64,000 bases of DNA from Streptomyces sp. TLI_171 (GTDB lineage: Bacteria; Actinomycetota; Actinomycetes; Streptomycetales; Streptomycetaceae). Below are positions 25,700 to 33,809 of this stretch, in pieces. Position numbers and translations under genes: made by a program. The stretch lies in contig NZ_RAPS01000001.1 of NCBI RefSeq assembly GCF_003610255.1, positions 2,232,001 through 2,296,000 of the forward strand, written 5' to 3'. The notes under the pieces were generated by a model. The model was not told the origin of the DNA and searched no databases. It was given only the letters and a program-made list of their open reading frames with translations. Every line of letters starts with the position of its first letter. Within the stretch, counting starts at the first letter, position 1.

Positions 25700-26734
25700 G
25701 TGCCCAGAATCGAACCTCCGGCGTCCACCGCCCCGGTGCCCCGACCTGCGACGGCGCGGCGAACCCTGCTGCTGGCCGCCGGAGCCGGTGCGCTGCTGCT
25801 GTGCGCGGCGCTCAGCCTGGCCCTCGGCTCGCGTTCCGTCCCGCTGACCACGGTGATTGACGCCCTGTCGGGTGCGGTGCACGGCGGGGACGCCGATGTG
25901 GTGGTCGGCCTGCGGGTGCCGCGGACGGTCATCGGGGTGACGGTCGGCGCGGCGCTCGGCGTGGCCGGTGCGGTCGCCCAGGGGGTGACCCGCAATCCGC
26001 TGGCCTCGCCGACCACGCTGGGCATCAACGCGGGGGCGAGCTTCGCCGTGGCCACCGCGATCTTCGCGCTGGGCCTGTCCCGCCCGCTGGAGTTCGTCTG
26101 GTTCGCCGTGGCGGGCGCGGCCTGCGCCGCACTGCTCGCGTACGGCATGGCGCGCCGCTCGGGCGACCTGGACCCGGTGCGGCTGGCGCTCGGCGGCACC
26201 GTGCTGTCGGCGGTGCTGGCGTCCTGGACGTCGGCGCTGATGCTGGCCAGCCGTCGCACCCTGGACGAGGCCCGGTTCTGGCTGGCCGGTTCGATCAGCG
26301 GCCGCAGCCTGGACGCGCTCTGGCAGGTGCTGCCGCTGATCCTGGTCGGGCTGGTCCTCGCCCTGCTGGTCTCCCCCGCGCTGAACGCGCTCGCGCTCGG
26401 CGACGAGACCGCGCAGTCGCTCGGGGTGCCGGTGGCGCGGATCCGGCTGGTGGGCGGGCTCGCGGTGGTGCTGCTGGCGGCCGGGTCGGTCGCGGTGGCG
26501 GGCCCGGTGGCGTTCATCGGCCTGGCGGCCCCGCACCTGGTGCGCCCGCTGCTGGGCAACGACCACCGGCTGCTGGTGCCGGGCTGCCTGATCGCCGGAC
26601 CGGTGCTGCTGCTGGCCGCCGACGTGCTGGGCCGCCTGGTGGTGCGGCCGTCCGAGATCGAGGTCGGGATCGTCACCGCCTTCGTCGGCGCGCCGCTGCT
26701 CGCCGTGCTGGCCCGGAAGGTGGCGGCCCGATGA
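25700..26734 (+). CDS. FecCD-type siderophore ABC permease, subunit 1
   Basis: The 344-residue protein has nine to ten membrane helices and FecCD-family motifs: GVAQGVTRNPLASPTTLGIN-like QGVTRNPLASPTTLGINAGA, EARFWLAGSISGR, and AVAGPVAFIGLAAPHLVRPL. It imports ferric siderophore as a heterodimer with the next gene, whose ATG overlaps its stop by 4 bases. The GTG start at 25700 lacks a ribosome site (see the promoter entry). First gene of a same-strand run of nine genes to 36744. Confidence 0.93.
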   Translation: MPRIEPPASTAPVPRPATARRTLLLAAGAGALLLCAALSLALGSRSVPLTTVIDALSGAVHGGDADVVVGLRVPRTVIGVTVGAALGVAGAVAQGVTRNPLASPTTLGINAGASFAVATAIFALGLSRPLEFVWFAVAGAACAALLAYGMARRSGDLDPVRLALGGTVLSAVLASWTSALMLASRRTLDEARFWLAGSISGRSLDALWQVLPLILVGLVLALLVSPALNALALGDETAQSLGVPVARIRLVGGLAVVLLAAGSVAVAGPVAFIGLAAPHLVRPLLGNDHRLLVPGCLIAGPVLLLAADVLGRLVVRPSEIEVGIVTAFVGAPLLAVLARKVAAR

Positions 26735-27798
26735 CGCTGCTGACGCGAGAACAGGTCGTCGACCCGGTGCGGACGTCGGGGTCGCGGGCGCTCGTCCGGG
26801 CCCGCCGCCGGAACCTGCTGCTGGTCGCGGTGACCGCCGCCCTGCTGGTGCTGATGACCGGGGTGGCGCTGTCCACCGGCCAGGTGCGGATCCCGCTGCC
26901 GGACGCGCTGCGCGCGCTGTTCGGGTTCGGCTCGGACGCCGACGTGCTGGTGGTCCGGGAGTTCCGGGCGCCGCGGGTGCTCTCGGCGCTGATCGCGGGC
27001 GCCGGCCTGGCCGTGGCGGGCTCGCTGCTGCAGCGGCTGTTCCGCAACCCGCTGGCCTCCCCCGACGTGATCGGCGTGACCGGCGGCGCCTCGTTCGGCG
27101 CGGTGCTGCTGCTGGCCACCGGCGCCTCTCAGGCGCTCACCCCGGTGGCCGCGCTCGGCGGCGGCCTGCTGGCCGCCGCGCTGCTCGGCGCGTTCGCGTG
27201 GCGCTCGCGGATGGCCGTGACCCGGCTGGTGCTGGTCGGCCTGGCGGTGCAGTCGGGCCTGGCGGCGGCGGTCAACCTGATGATCGTCCGCTTCCCGGCG
27301 GAGCTGGCCGGGCAGGCGCTGCAGTGGACCACCGGCTCGCTGTACGGCCGCAGTTGGCCCGAGGTCTGGGGCGCGGGCGGGGCGATCGCGGCCGCCGTCG
27401 CCGCCGTGTTCCTGCTGAACCGTCAGGTCGCGGTGCTGGACCTGGGTGACGACTCGGCCGGCGGGCTGGGCCTGGACCCGCACCGGACCCGGCTGGGCCT
27501 GCTGCTGCTCGCCGTGGTGCTCGCCTCACTGGCCGCCGCGCTGACCGGGCCGGTCGCCTTCGTGGCGCTCGCCGTGCCGCACCTGGTCCGGCTGCTGGCC
27601 GGCCCGCCGACCCCGGCGACGCTGACCCTGACCGCGCTGGCCGGCGCGCTGCTGCTGCTCGCCGCCGACCACCTCGTCCTGCACGTGCTGCCGGTGCACG
27701 GCCTGCCGGTCGGCGCCGTCACCGCGACGCTCGGCGCGCCCTGGCTGCTGGTGCTGATGATCCGTCAGGGCCGACTTCCGCAGAGGAGTTCTCGATGA
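26731..27798 (+). CDS. FecCD-type siderophore ABC permease, subunit 2
   Basis: A 355-residue paralogue of the upstream permease with the same landmarks (LLQRLFRNPLASPDVIGVTG, LQWTTGSLYGRSWPEVWG, LTGPVAFVALAVPHLVRLL). The N-terminus is a longer, basic cytoplasmic tail. It overlaps the previous gene (ATGA) and the following ATPase gene (ATGA), which indicates translational coupling of the permease/ATPase set. Confidence 0.93.
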   Translation: MTLLTREQVVDPVRTSGSRALVRARRRNLLLVAVTAALLVLMTGVALSTGQVRIPLPDALRALFGFGSDADVLVVREFRAPRVLSALIAGAGLAVAGSLLQRLFRNPLASPDVIGVTGGASFGAVLLLATGASQALTPVAALGGGLLAAALLGAFAWRSRMAVTRLVLVGLAVQSGLAAAVNLMIVRFPAELAGQALQWTTGSLYGRSWPEVWGAGGAIAAAVAAVFLLNRQVAVLDLGDDSAGGLGLDPHRTRLGLLLLAVVLASLAAALTGPVAFVALAVPHLVRLLAGPPTPATLTLTALAGALLLLAADHLVLHVLPVHGLPVGAVTATLGAPWLLVLMIRQGRLPQRSSR

Positions 27799-28592
27799 CC
27801 ACCGCCACCGCGGACCGCCTGGCCGCGCACGGCCTGCACCTGCGCTACGGCGACCGCCCGGTCGTCCGCGGCCTGGACCTGGAGCTGCCCGGCGGCGCCG
27901 TCACCGCGATCGTCGGGCCGAACGCCTGCGGCAAGTCCACCCTGCTGCGCGGCCTGGTCCGGCTGCTGGACCCGGCGGCCGGCACGGTCACCCTGGACGG
28001 CGCCGACATCCACCGGATGCCCGCCCGGGCGCTGGCCCGCCGGATGGGCCTGCTGCCGCAGCAGCCGGTCACCCCGGAGGCGGTCACCGTGGAGGCGCTG
28101 GTCCGCCTGGGCCGCTACCCGCACCAGCGGATGCTCACCCCGTGGTCGGCCGCCGACCAGGCGGCCGTCGAGGAGGCGCTGCGCCGGACCGGCACCGACG
28201 CGCTGCGCGACCGCCCGGTGGACCAGCTCTCCGGCGGCCAGCGGCAGCGCGCCTGGATCGCGCTCGCGCTGGCCCAGGACACCGACCTGCTGCTGCTGGA
28301 CGAACCGACCACCTTCCTCGACCTGCGGCACCAGTTGGACGTCCTGGACCTGGTCACCGACCTGCACCGGGACGCCGGCCGGACGGTGGTGATGGTGCTG
28401 CACGACCTCGGCCAGGCCGCCCGCTACGCCGACCACCTGGTGGTGCTCGGCGACGGTGAACTGGCCGCGGCCGGGCCGCCCGGCGAGGTGCTCACCGCCG
28501 AACTGGTCGAGCAGGTCTTCCAGGTGCCCTGCCGGGTGATCCCCGACCCGGAGACCGGCACCCCGCTGGTCGTGCCGCTGGCCCGCCGCTGA
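27795..28592 (+). CDS. Siderophore ABC transporter ATPase (FecE/FepC type)
   Basis: The 265-residue ATPase has Walker A GPNACGKSTLL (Ala where Gly is usual, still a valid P-loop), the signature LSGGQRQRAWIALALAQ, Walker B DLLLLDEP with catalytic Glu, and the switch His in VMVLHDLGQA. It powers the two FecCD permeases. A 129-base gap with short tandem repeats separates it from the binding-protein gene. Confidence 0.94.
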   Translation: MTTATADRLAAHGLHLRYGDRPVVRGLDLELPGGAVTAIVGPNACGKSTLLRGLVRLLDPAAGTVTLDGADIHRMPARALARRMGLLPQQPVTPEAVTVEALVRLGRYPHQRMLTPWSAADQAAVEEALRRTGTDALRDRPVDQLSGGQRQRAWIALALAQDTDLLLLDEPTTFLDLRHQLDVLDLVTDLHRDAGRTVVMVLHDLGQAARYADHLVVLGDGELAAAGPPGEVLTAELVEQVFQVPCRVIPDPETGTPLVVPLARR

Positions 28593-28650
28593 CACCCCAC
28601 CGACTTCCGGTCGCGCCGCCGAGCGCCACCGGGCGATGAGCCCTGCCCGA

Positions 28651-28685
28651 ACACACCCAGCCCGCACACACCCAGCCCGCACACA
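28651..28685 (+). repeat. 15-bp tandem repeat
   Basis: ACACACCCAGCCCGC occurs twice head to tail (28651-28665, 28666-28680) and begins a third time, in the gap between the ATPase and lipoprotein genes. It forms no strong hairpin. Confidence 0.8.
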
Positions 28686-28721
28686 TCCCCGGTACGACCC
28701 ACTTCCCGCAAGGACTGAAAC

Positions 28722-29717
28722 ATGATCAACCGTCGACTTCCGGCCGCCGTGCTCGCCGCCGTCCTGTCCACCACCCTGCTGGCCGCCTGCGGCAGTGAGG
28801 CGTCCTCGGACGCCAAGCCGGCCGCGAGCCGGGCGGCGGGCGACAGCGCCGCGGCCTTCCCGCGCAGCGTCAAGCACGCGCTGGGCACCGCCGAGATCAA
28901 GGCGCAGCCGAGGAAGGTCGTGGTGCTGGACTCGGGCGAGCTGGACGACGTCACCCTGCTGGGCATCACCCCGGTCGGCGCAGTCGCCCCGCACCTGAAG
29001 ACCGAGGGCGGCTTCCCCGCGTACCTCAAGGGCAAGATCGACGGCACCAAGGACGTCGGCCCGATGAACGAGCCGAACCTGGAGCTGATCGCCTCCCTCA
29101 AGCCCGACCTGATCCTCACCTCCAAGGTCCGCCACGAGAAGGTCTACGACAAGCTCAACGCGATCGCCCCCACCGTGATGGCGGAGACCACCGGCGAGCC
29201 GTGGAAGGCCAACCTGAAGCTCTACGCGCAGGCGCTGGGCAAGGAGGCCGAGGCGACCAAGGCGCTGGCGGACTACGAGGCCCGGGCCGCGAAGCTCGGC
29301 GAGGAGATCAAGGCCAAGTACAACGGGGCCGCGCCGACCGTGTCCGTGGTCCGCTTCGTGGCCGGCCCGACCCGCCTCTACCAGAACGCCTCGTTCAGCG
29401 GCGTGGTGCTCAAGGACGTCGGACTGGCCCGCGCGATCAAGGCCCCCGACGTCGACAAGGCGATGCTGGAGGTCAGCCCCGAGCAGATCAACCAGGCCGA
29501 CGCCGACCTGGTGTTCGTCACCACCTCCGACGACCCGTCGAAGACCAAGCAGGGCGAGGTCCAGCAGACCGCGGTCTGGCAGGGCCTGAACGCGGTGAAG
29601 AACAGCAAGGTGTTCACCGTGCCGGACGAGACCTGGATGTCCGGCATCGGCGTTCAGGCCGCTGACCGGATGCTCGGCGACATCGCCCGGGCCGCCGGCG
29701 TCGACGCCCCCAAGTAA
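28722..29717 (+). CDS. Siderophore-binding lipoprotein (FecB/FepB type)
   Basis: A 331-residue solute-binding protein with a lipobox TTLLAACGS (Cys at about 26) that anchors it to the outer face of the membrane. The body is a class III periplasmic-binding fold (KVVVLDSGELDDVTLLGITP, NLELIASLKPDLILTSKV) with the long central helix. It delivers the ferric siderophore to the FecCD permeases. AAGGAC precedes the ATG. Only 38 bases separate it from the first biosynthetic gene, tying uptake to synthesis. Confidence 0.94.
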   Translation: MINRRLPAAVLAAVLSTTLLAACGSEASSDAKPAASRAAGDSAAAFPRSVKHALGTAEIKAQPRKVVVLDSGELDDVTLLGITPVGAVAPHLKTEGGFPAYLKGKIDGTKDVGPMNEPNLELIASLKPDLILTSKVRHEKVYDKLNAIAPTVMAETTGEPWKANLKLYAQALGKEAEATKALADYEARAAKLGEEIKAKYNGAAPTVSVVRFVAGPTRLYQNASFSGVVLKDVGLARAIKAPDVDKAMLEVSPEQINQADADLVFVTTSDDPSKTKQGEVQQTAVWQGLNAVKNSKVFTVPDETWMSGIGVQAADRMLGDIARAAGVDAPK

Positions 29718-29755
29718 CCACCCACTCCCACCACTTGCATCGGGGACTGATCACC

Positions 29756-30952
29756 ATGCGGCTCTACCTGCTCGCCCTGAACCCGACCGACTCGGTCACC
29801 GACGGCTTCCTGCCGGCGGCCGCCCGGCTCGGACTGGAGGTCACCGTCCTCACCGACGGCGTCGAGGACCACCGCCGGGCCTACGCGGACCGGGAGTTCA
29901 GACCGGAGCTGGTCGAGTGCGACGTCCGGGACTTCCGCGCGGTGATCAGTACCATCTCCCAACGGGACGCCCCCGACGCGGTGTTCAGCAACAGCGACCA
30001 CCTGCAGACGCAGACCGCGCTGGCCGCCGAGTACTTCGGGCTGCCGGCCAAGGACTGGCGGGCCGCACTGCGCGCCAAGGACAAGGGCCAGCTCCGCCGC
30101 CACCTGGCGCTGACCGGCCTGGACGCGGTCAGCTCCGCCGAACTGCCGCCCGGCGCCGACCCGGCGGAGCTGGACGTGCCCTTCCCGTGCGTGCTGAAGC
30201 CGCGCGAGGGGGTGGCCAGCGAGGACGTGTCGCTGGTCGCCGACCCGGCCGAACTCGCCCACCGCAGCGCGGAGATCCGCGCCCGGCGACCCGGGGCGGT
30301 GCTGGTGGTGGAGGAGTTCCTGGCGGGCGAGCTGCACACCCTGGAGACCCTCGGCGACGGCCGCACCCGGCACGTCCTCGGCGGCTTCCGGACCAGGCTC
30401 TCCCCGCCGCCGGACTTCATCGAGGAGGTCCTCACCTACGTCCCGGCGCACCCGGAGGACGTCACCGAGCAGGTGCTCGCCCAGCTCGACGCGCTCGGCG
30501 TCGGGCTCGGCGCCTGCCACACCGAGTTCGTCGTCCAGCCGGACGGCCGGGCCCGGATCATCGAGGTCAACTACCGCGCCATCGGCGACCAGTGCGACCT
30601 GATGCTGGCCGAGATCCTCGACCTCCCGCTGTTCGAACTGGTGCTCCGCGTCCACCTCGGCGAACGGCTGCCCGCCGACCTGGGCCTGCGCACCGACCGG
30701 CGGGCCCGCAACCAGGCCGTCCTCGCCGACCGGGCCGGCACCCTGACCGCCGCCCCCGGCCCGTACGACCGGGAGGCCGACGGGGTGACCCTCTCCTACC
30801 GGCCGGTGCGCCGGGTCGGCGAGCGCCACGAGCTGTACCGCACCAACCGCGACTACCTCGGCGTGGTGTGGGCCACCGGCCCGAGCCAGGACGCGGTGGA
30901 CACCGCCGTCGCCGCATTCCTCGCCGCCAACCGCTGGGAGCTCACCCCGTGA
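29756..30952 (+). CDS. ATP-grasp ligase, PvsA-like
   Basis: The 398-residue protein is an ATP-grasp carboxylate-amine ligase: PFPCVLKPREGVASEDVSLV carries the ATP-binding Lys, VLVVEEFLAGELHTLETL the adenine-contact segment, and RIIEVNYRAIGDQCD the Mg-binding Glu and Asn. In the vibrioferrin operon PvsA occupies this first position and is proposed to add L-alanine. By position this gene should form an amide between an amino acid and the siderophore intermediate. The ATG at 29756 has GGGGA 9 bases upstream. Its stop overlaps the next start (GTGA). Confidence 0.85.
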   Translation: MRLYLLALNPTDSVTDGFLPAAARLGLEVTVLTDGVEDHRRAYADREFRPELVECDVRDFRAVISTISQRDAPDAVFSNSDHLQTQTALAAEYFGLPAKDWRAALRAKDKGQLRRHLALTGLDAVSSAELPPGADPAELDVPFPCVLKPREGVASEDVSLVADPAELAHRSAEIRARRPGAVLVVEEFLAGELHTLETLGDGRTRHVLGGFRTRLSPPPDFIEEVLTYVPAHPEDVTEQVLAQLDALGVGLGACHTEFVVQPDGRARIIEVNYRAIGDQCDLMLAEILDLPLFELVLRVHLGERLPADLGLRTDRRARNQAVLADRAGTLTAAPGPYDREADGVTLSYRPVRRVGERHELYRTNRDYLGVVWATGPSQDAVDTAVAAFLAANRWELTP

Positions 30953-32619
30953 CGGCGGCGGAGCAGTTGACGTTGCGGGTGCTGAGCGCGCTGCTGCGCG
31001 AGGACGTGCTCGGGCTGCGCAGCGGCGGCGTGGCGGAGCGGCGCGCGGACGGGCGGTGGCTGCGACGTGGGGAGCTCGCGTTGCCGGTGGTCGCCGAGGG
31101 TTTCCAGTGCGAGGACGCAGCGCGGCTGCCGCTGCTGGAGGCCGACGGCCGGGTCCTGCGGGACCTGCCGGAGATCCTGGACCGCTTGGCCGTCGAAGCC
31201 GACCCGCTGGACCGGCCCGGGCACCTGGCGTTCGCGGAGGAGTGCCGGCAGACCCTGGCCACCATGGAGTTGCACGAGCGGGTCCGGGACGGCGTGCACG
31301 ATCGGCTCGCCGAGGCGTACGGCAAGGACCCGGCGCAGTGGTCCGGTCTCGGCGCATCGCTGGCCTTCGACACCTTGGCCGCCTACCTCGACCACCCGGT
31401 GTACCCGACCGCGCGCGGCCGCTCCGGCCTCGATGAGGGCCAACTGCGGGCGTACGCGCCCGAGTTCCACCCGTCGTTCGAGCTGCGCTGGCTGGCCGTG
31501 CCGGCCGGTGAGCTGGACGTGCACGGGGTGGCGCCGCTGCCGCGCTGGTGGCCGACGGCACGTCAGCTCGGCTTCGAGGGAACCTACTTGACCATTCCGG
31601 TGCACCCGCTGACGGCGGACCGGCTGCCGGACCTGCCCGGCGCGGTGCTGGCGGAGGAGCCGTACCTGGAGGTGCTGCCGACGCTGTCGATGCGCACCGT
31701 CGCGGTCGCCCACGACCCGTCGCTGCACCTCAAACTGCCGCTCGCCACCGCGACCCTGGGGCAGCGCAACCGGCGCACCATCAAGCCGGGCACGCTCGCC
31801 GACGGGGCCGCCGGACAGGTGCTGCTGCAGGCCGTCCTGGCGCGCGAACCGCGGCTCGCCGCCCGGATCCTGCACGCCGACGAGCAGTGCCACGCGCAGG
31901 CCGCCGGCGAGGAACTGCTGGCGGTGCTGCTGCGCCGCTACCCGGCCGGGCTGGACGGGGCGGTGACCGTGCCGCTGGCCGCGCTGCTGGCTCCCGCGCC
32001 GGGCGGCCGGCTGGTGGTCGACCACCTCGCGGAGCGGTTCTACGCCGGGTCGGTGCTCGCACTGTACCGCGAGCTGCTGGAGTTGCTGATCGACTGGCAG
32101 GCCACCCTGTTCGGCTACGGCATCGCGCTGGAGTCGCACCAGCAGAACACCTCGCTGGTGCTGGACACCGCCGACGGCGCCACCCGGCTGCGGCTGCTCT
32201 ACAAGGACAACGACGGGCCCCGGATCAACACCGCCCGGCTCGGTGAACTCGCGCACCACCGCCGCCTGTTCGACGACGAGCGGATCTTCGGCGACCGGGA
32301 CCGGCCGCTGACCGACCTGTTCACCACCATCACCGTCCACCTGTGCACCGCCTCGCTGGCGTTCGGCCTCGCCGACCACGGCCGGGCCGAACTCGCGGAC
32401 ACCCTCGGCCTGTTGCGCGACACCCTGGCCGCGGCCGCGGACCGGCTCGGCCCGGTGGGCGAGCCGCTGCGCACCGACCTGCTGGACGCGCCGCGGCTGC
32501 CGGTCAAGGCGATGGTGACCGCGGGGACCCTGCTGGCCAAGGACCGCTCGGGGGCGGCCGACATCAACAAGCACTACACCAGCGGCCCCAACTACCTGCT
32601 CCGCGCGGGGCGTTCATGA
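30949..32619 (+). CDS. IucA/IucC NIS synthetase 1, PvsB-like
   Basis: A 556-residue NRPS-independent siderophore synthetase, which adenylates a carboxylate (citrate or 2-oxoglutarate type) and couples it to an amine or alcohol. Visible motifs: DHPVYPTARGRSGL in place of the usual HPxHPxxKxRxG, IPVHPLTADRL, LSMRTVAVAHD followed by LHLKLPLATATLG, and the ATP/metal segment LESHQQNTSLVLD with YKDNDGPRI. The His-to-Tyr and Lys-to-Arg changes in the first motif mark a divergent subtype. The GTG start overlaps the ATP-grasp stop and the stop overlaps the MFS start. Confidence 0.88.
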   Translation: MTAAEQLTLRVLSALLREDVLGLRSGGVAERRADGRWLRRGELALPVVAEGFQCEDAARLPLLEADGRVLRDLPEILDRLAVEADPLDRPGHLAFAEECRQTLATMELHERVRDGVHDRLAEAYGKDPAQWSGLGASLAFDTLAAYLDHPVYPTARGRSGLDEGQLRAYAPEFHPSFELRWLAVPAGELDVHGVAPLPRWWPTARQLGFEGTYLTIPVHPLTADRLPDLPGAVLAEEPYLEVLPTLSMRTVAVAHDPSLHLKLPLATATLGQRNRRTIKPGTLADGAAGQVLLQAVLAREPRLAARILHADEQCHAQAAGEELLAVLLRRYPAGLDGAVTVPLAALLAPAPGGRLVVDHLAERFYAGSVLALYRELLELLIDWQATLFGYGIALESHQQNTSLVLDTADGATRLRLLYKDNDGPRINTARLGELAHHRRLFDDERIFGDRDRPLTDLFTTITVHLCTASLAFGLADHGRAELADTLGLLRDTLAAAADRLGPVGEPLRTDLLDAPRLPVKAMVTAGTLLAKDRSGAADINKHYTSGPNYLLRAGRS

Positions 32620-33809
32620 GCACCGAAGCGCTGCGGCGCCGCCCGGCCACCGCCGGTCGGCCGGTCGGCGGGCTGGACCGCCGCCAGGTGCACGGCGTGG
32701 CCGCCTGCTACTTCGTCGCCTCGTTCGCGGCGCTCGGCCTGCCGCCGTACCTGACCGAGATCCTGCCCACCCTCGGCGACCGGAACGGGCACTGGGCCGG
32801 CCTGCTGTACATCGTGCCGACGGTGTTCAGCGCGCTCGGCGCCCCGTTCTGGGGCCGGCTGGCCGACCGGTTCGGGCGCAAGCGGCTGCTGCTGCGCGCC
32901 CAACTCGGGCTCACCGTCTCGTTCCTGCTCGCGGGCGCGGCGGACTCGCTGGTCGGGTTCACCGCCGCCCTGGTGCTCCAGGGCTTCCTCGGCGGCACCT
33001 TCGCCGCCACCAACGGCTACCTCGGGGCGGCGCTGCGCGGCACCGAGCTGTCCCGCGCGCTCACCCTGATGCAGGGCAGCGCCCGCGCCTCGCTGGTCGC
33101 CGCGCCGATCCTGGTCGGCGCGCTCTCCCCGTGGATCGGCCCGCACCGGCAGTACCTGCTGATGGCGGTGCTGCCGCTGGCCGCCGCCGCGCTGCTGGCG
33201 TTCCTGCCCGAACCGGAGCGGCCGCCGGCCGCGGCCGCCGCCACCGGCCCCGCGCCGGCCGCGTCGCCGATCCGGCTGCTGTACCTCTTCGAGTTCGCCT
33301 TCGTCTTCGCCACCATCGTCTCCTTCCCCTACCTGATCGCCCTGGTCGAGCAGCGGCTGCCCGGCGTCTCCGGCACCACCGCCGGGGCGCTGTTCGCACT
33401 GCCGCACCTGGTGTACCTGCTGACCGCCGGCCGGGTGCACCACCTGGTCCGGCACCGGCCGCGCACCGGCCTGTTCGGCGCGTTCGTGCTGGTCGGACTG
33501 GGCCTGGCCGGACACGGCGCCGCGCACGGCCTGGCCGCGTTCGTGCTGGCCCGGGCCGTCCTCGGCGCCGGCCTCACCCTCGGGCTGGTCTGCCTGTCCG
33601 TGCTCGCCGCGGCCGCCGCCGAAGGGCGGCCGCCCGGGCGGATGTTCGGCACCCTGGAGCTGGTCTCCAAGGGCGGCGCGGTGGCCGCCGGCGGCGCCGC
33701 GGCGCTGGTCAACAGCGCCTTCGGCCCGACCGCCCCCGTGCTCGCCGGCACCGCCGCGGCCGCGCTCGCCGCCATCCTCGTCCTGTCGACCCGCTGGAGC
33801 CCCCGATGA
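32616..33809 (+). CDS. MFS siderophore exporter, PvsC-like
   Basis: The 397-residue protein has twelve predicted helices and the MFS loop motif GRLADRFGRKRLLLRAQLG after helix 2. It lies translationally coupled (ATGA at both ends) between the two NIS synthetases. The same placement is held by PvsC in the vibrioferrin operon and by related exporters in staphyloferrin and xanthoferrin clusters, so export of the finished siderophore is the likely job. Confidence 0.88.
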   Translation: MSTEALRRRPATAGRPVGGLDRRQVHGVAACYFVASFAALGLPPYLTEILPTLGDRNGHWAGLLYIVPTVFSALGAPFWGRLADRFGRKRLLLRAQLGLTVSFLLAGAADSLVGFTAALVLQGFLGGTFAATNGYLGAALRGTELSRALTLMQGSARASLVAAPILVGALSPWIGPHRQYLLMAVLPLAAAALLAFLPEPERPPAAAAATGPAPAASPIRLLYLFEFAFVFATIVSFPYLIALVEQRLPGVSGTTAGALFALPHLVYLLTAGRVHHLVRHRPRTGLFGAFVLVGLGLAGHGAAHGLAAFVLARAVLGAGLTLGLVCLSVLAAAAAEGRPPGRMFGTLELVSKGGAVAAGGAAALVNSAFGPTAPVLAGTAAAALAAILVLSTRWSPR

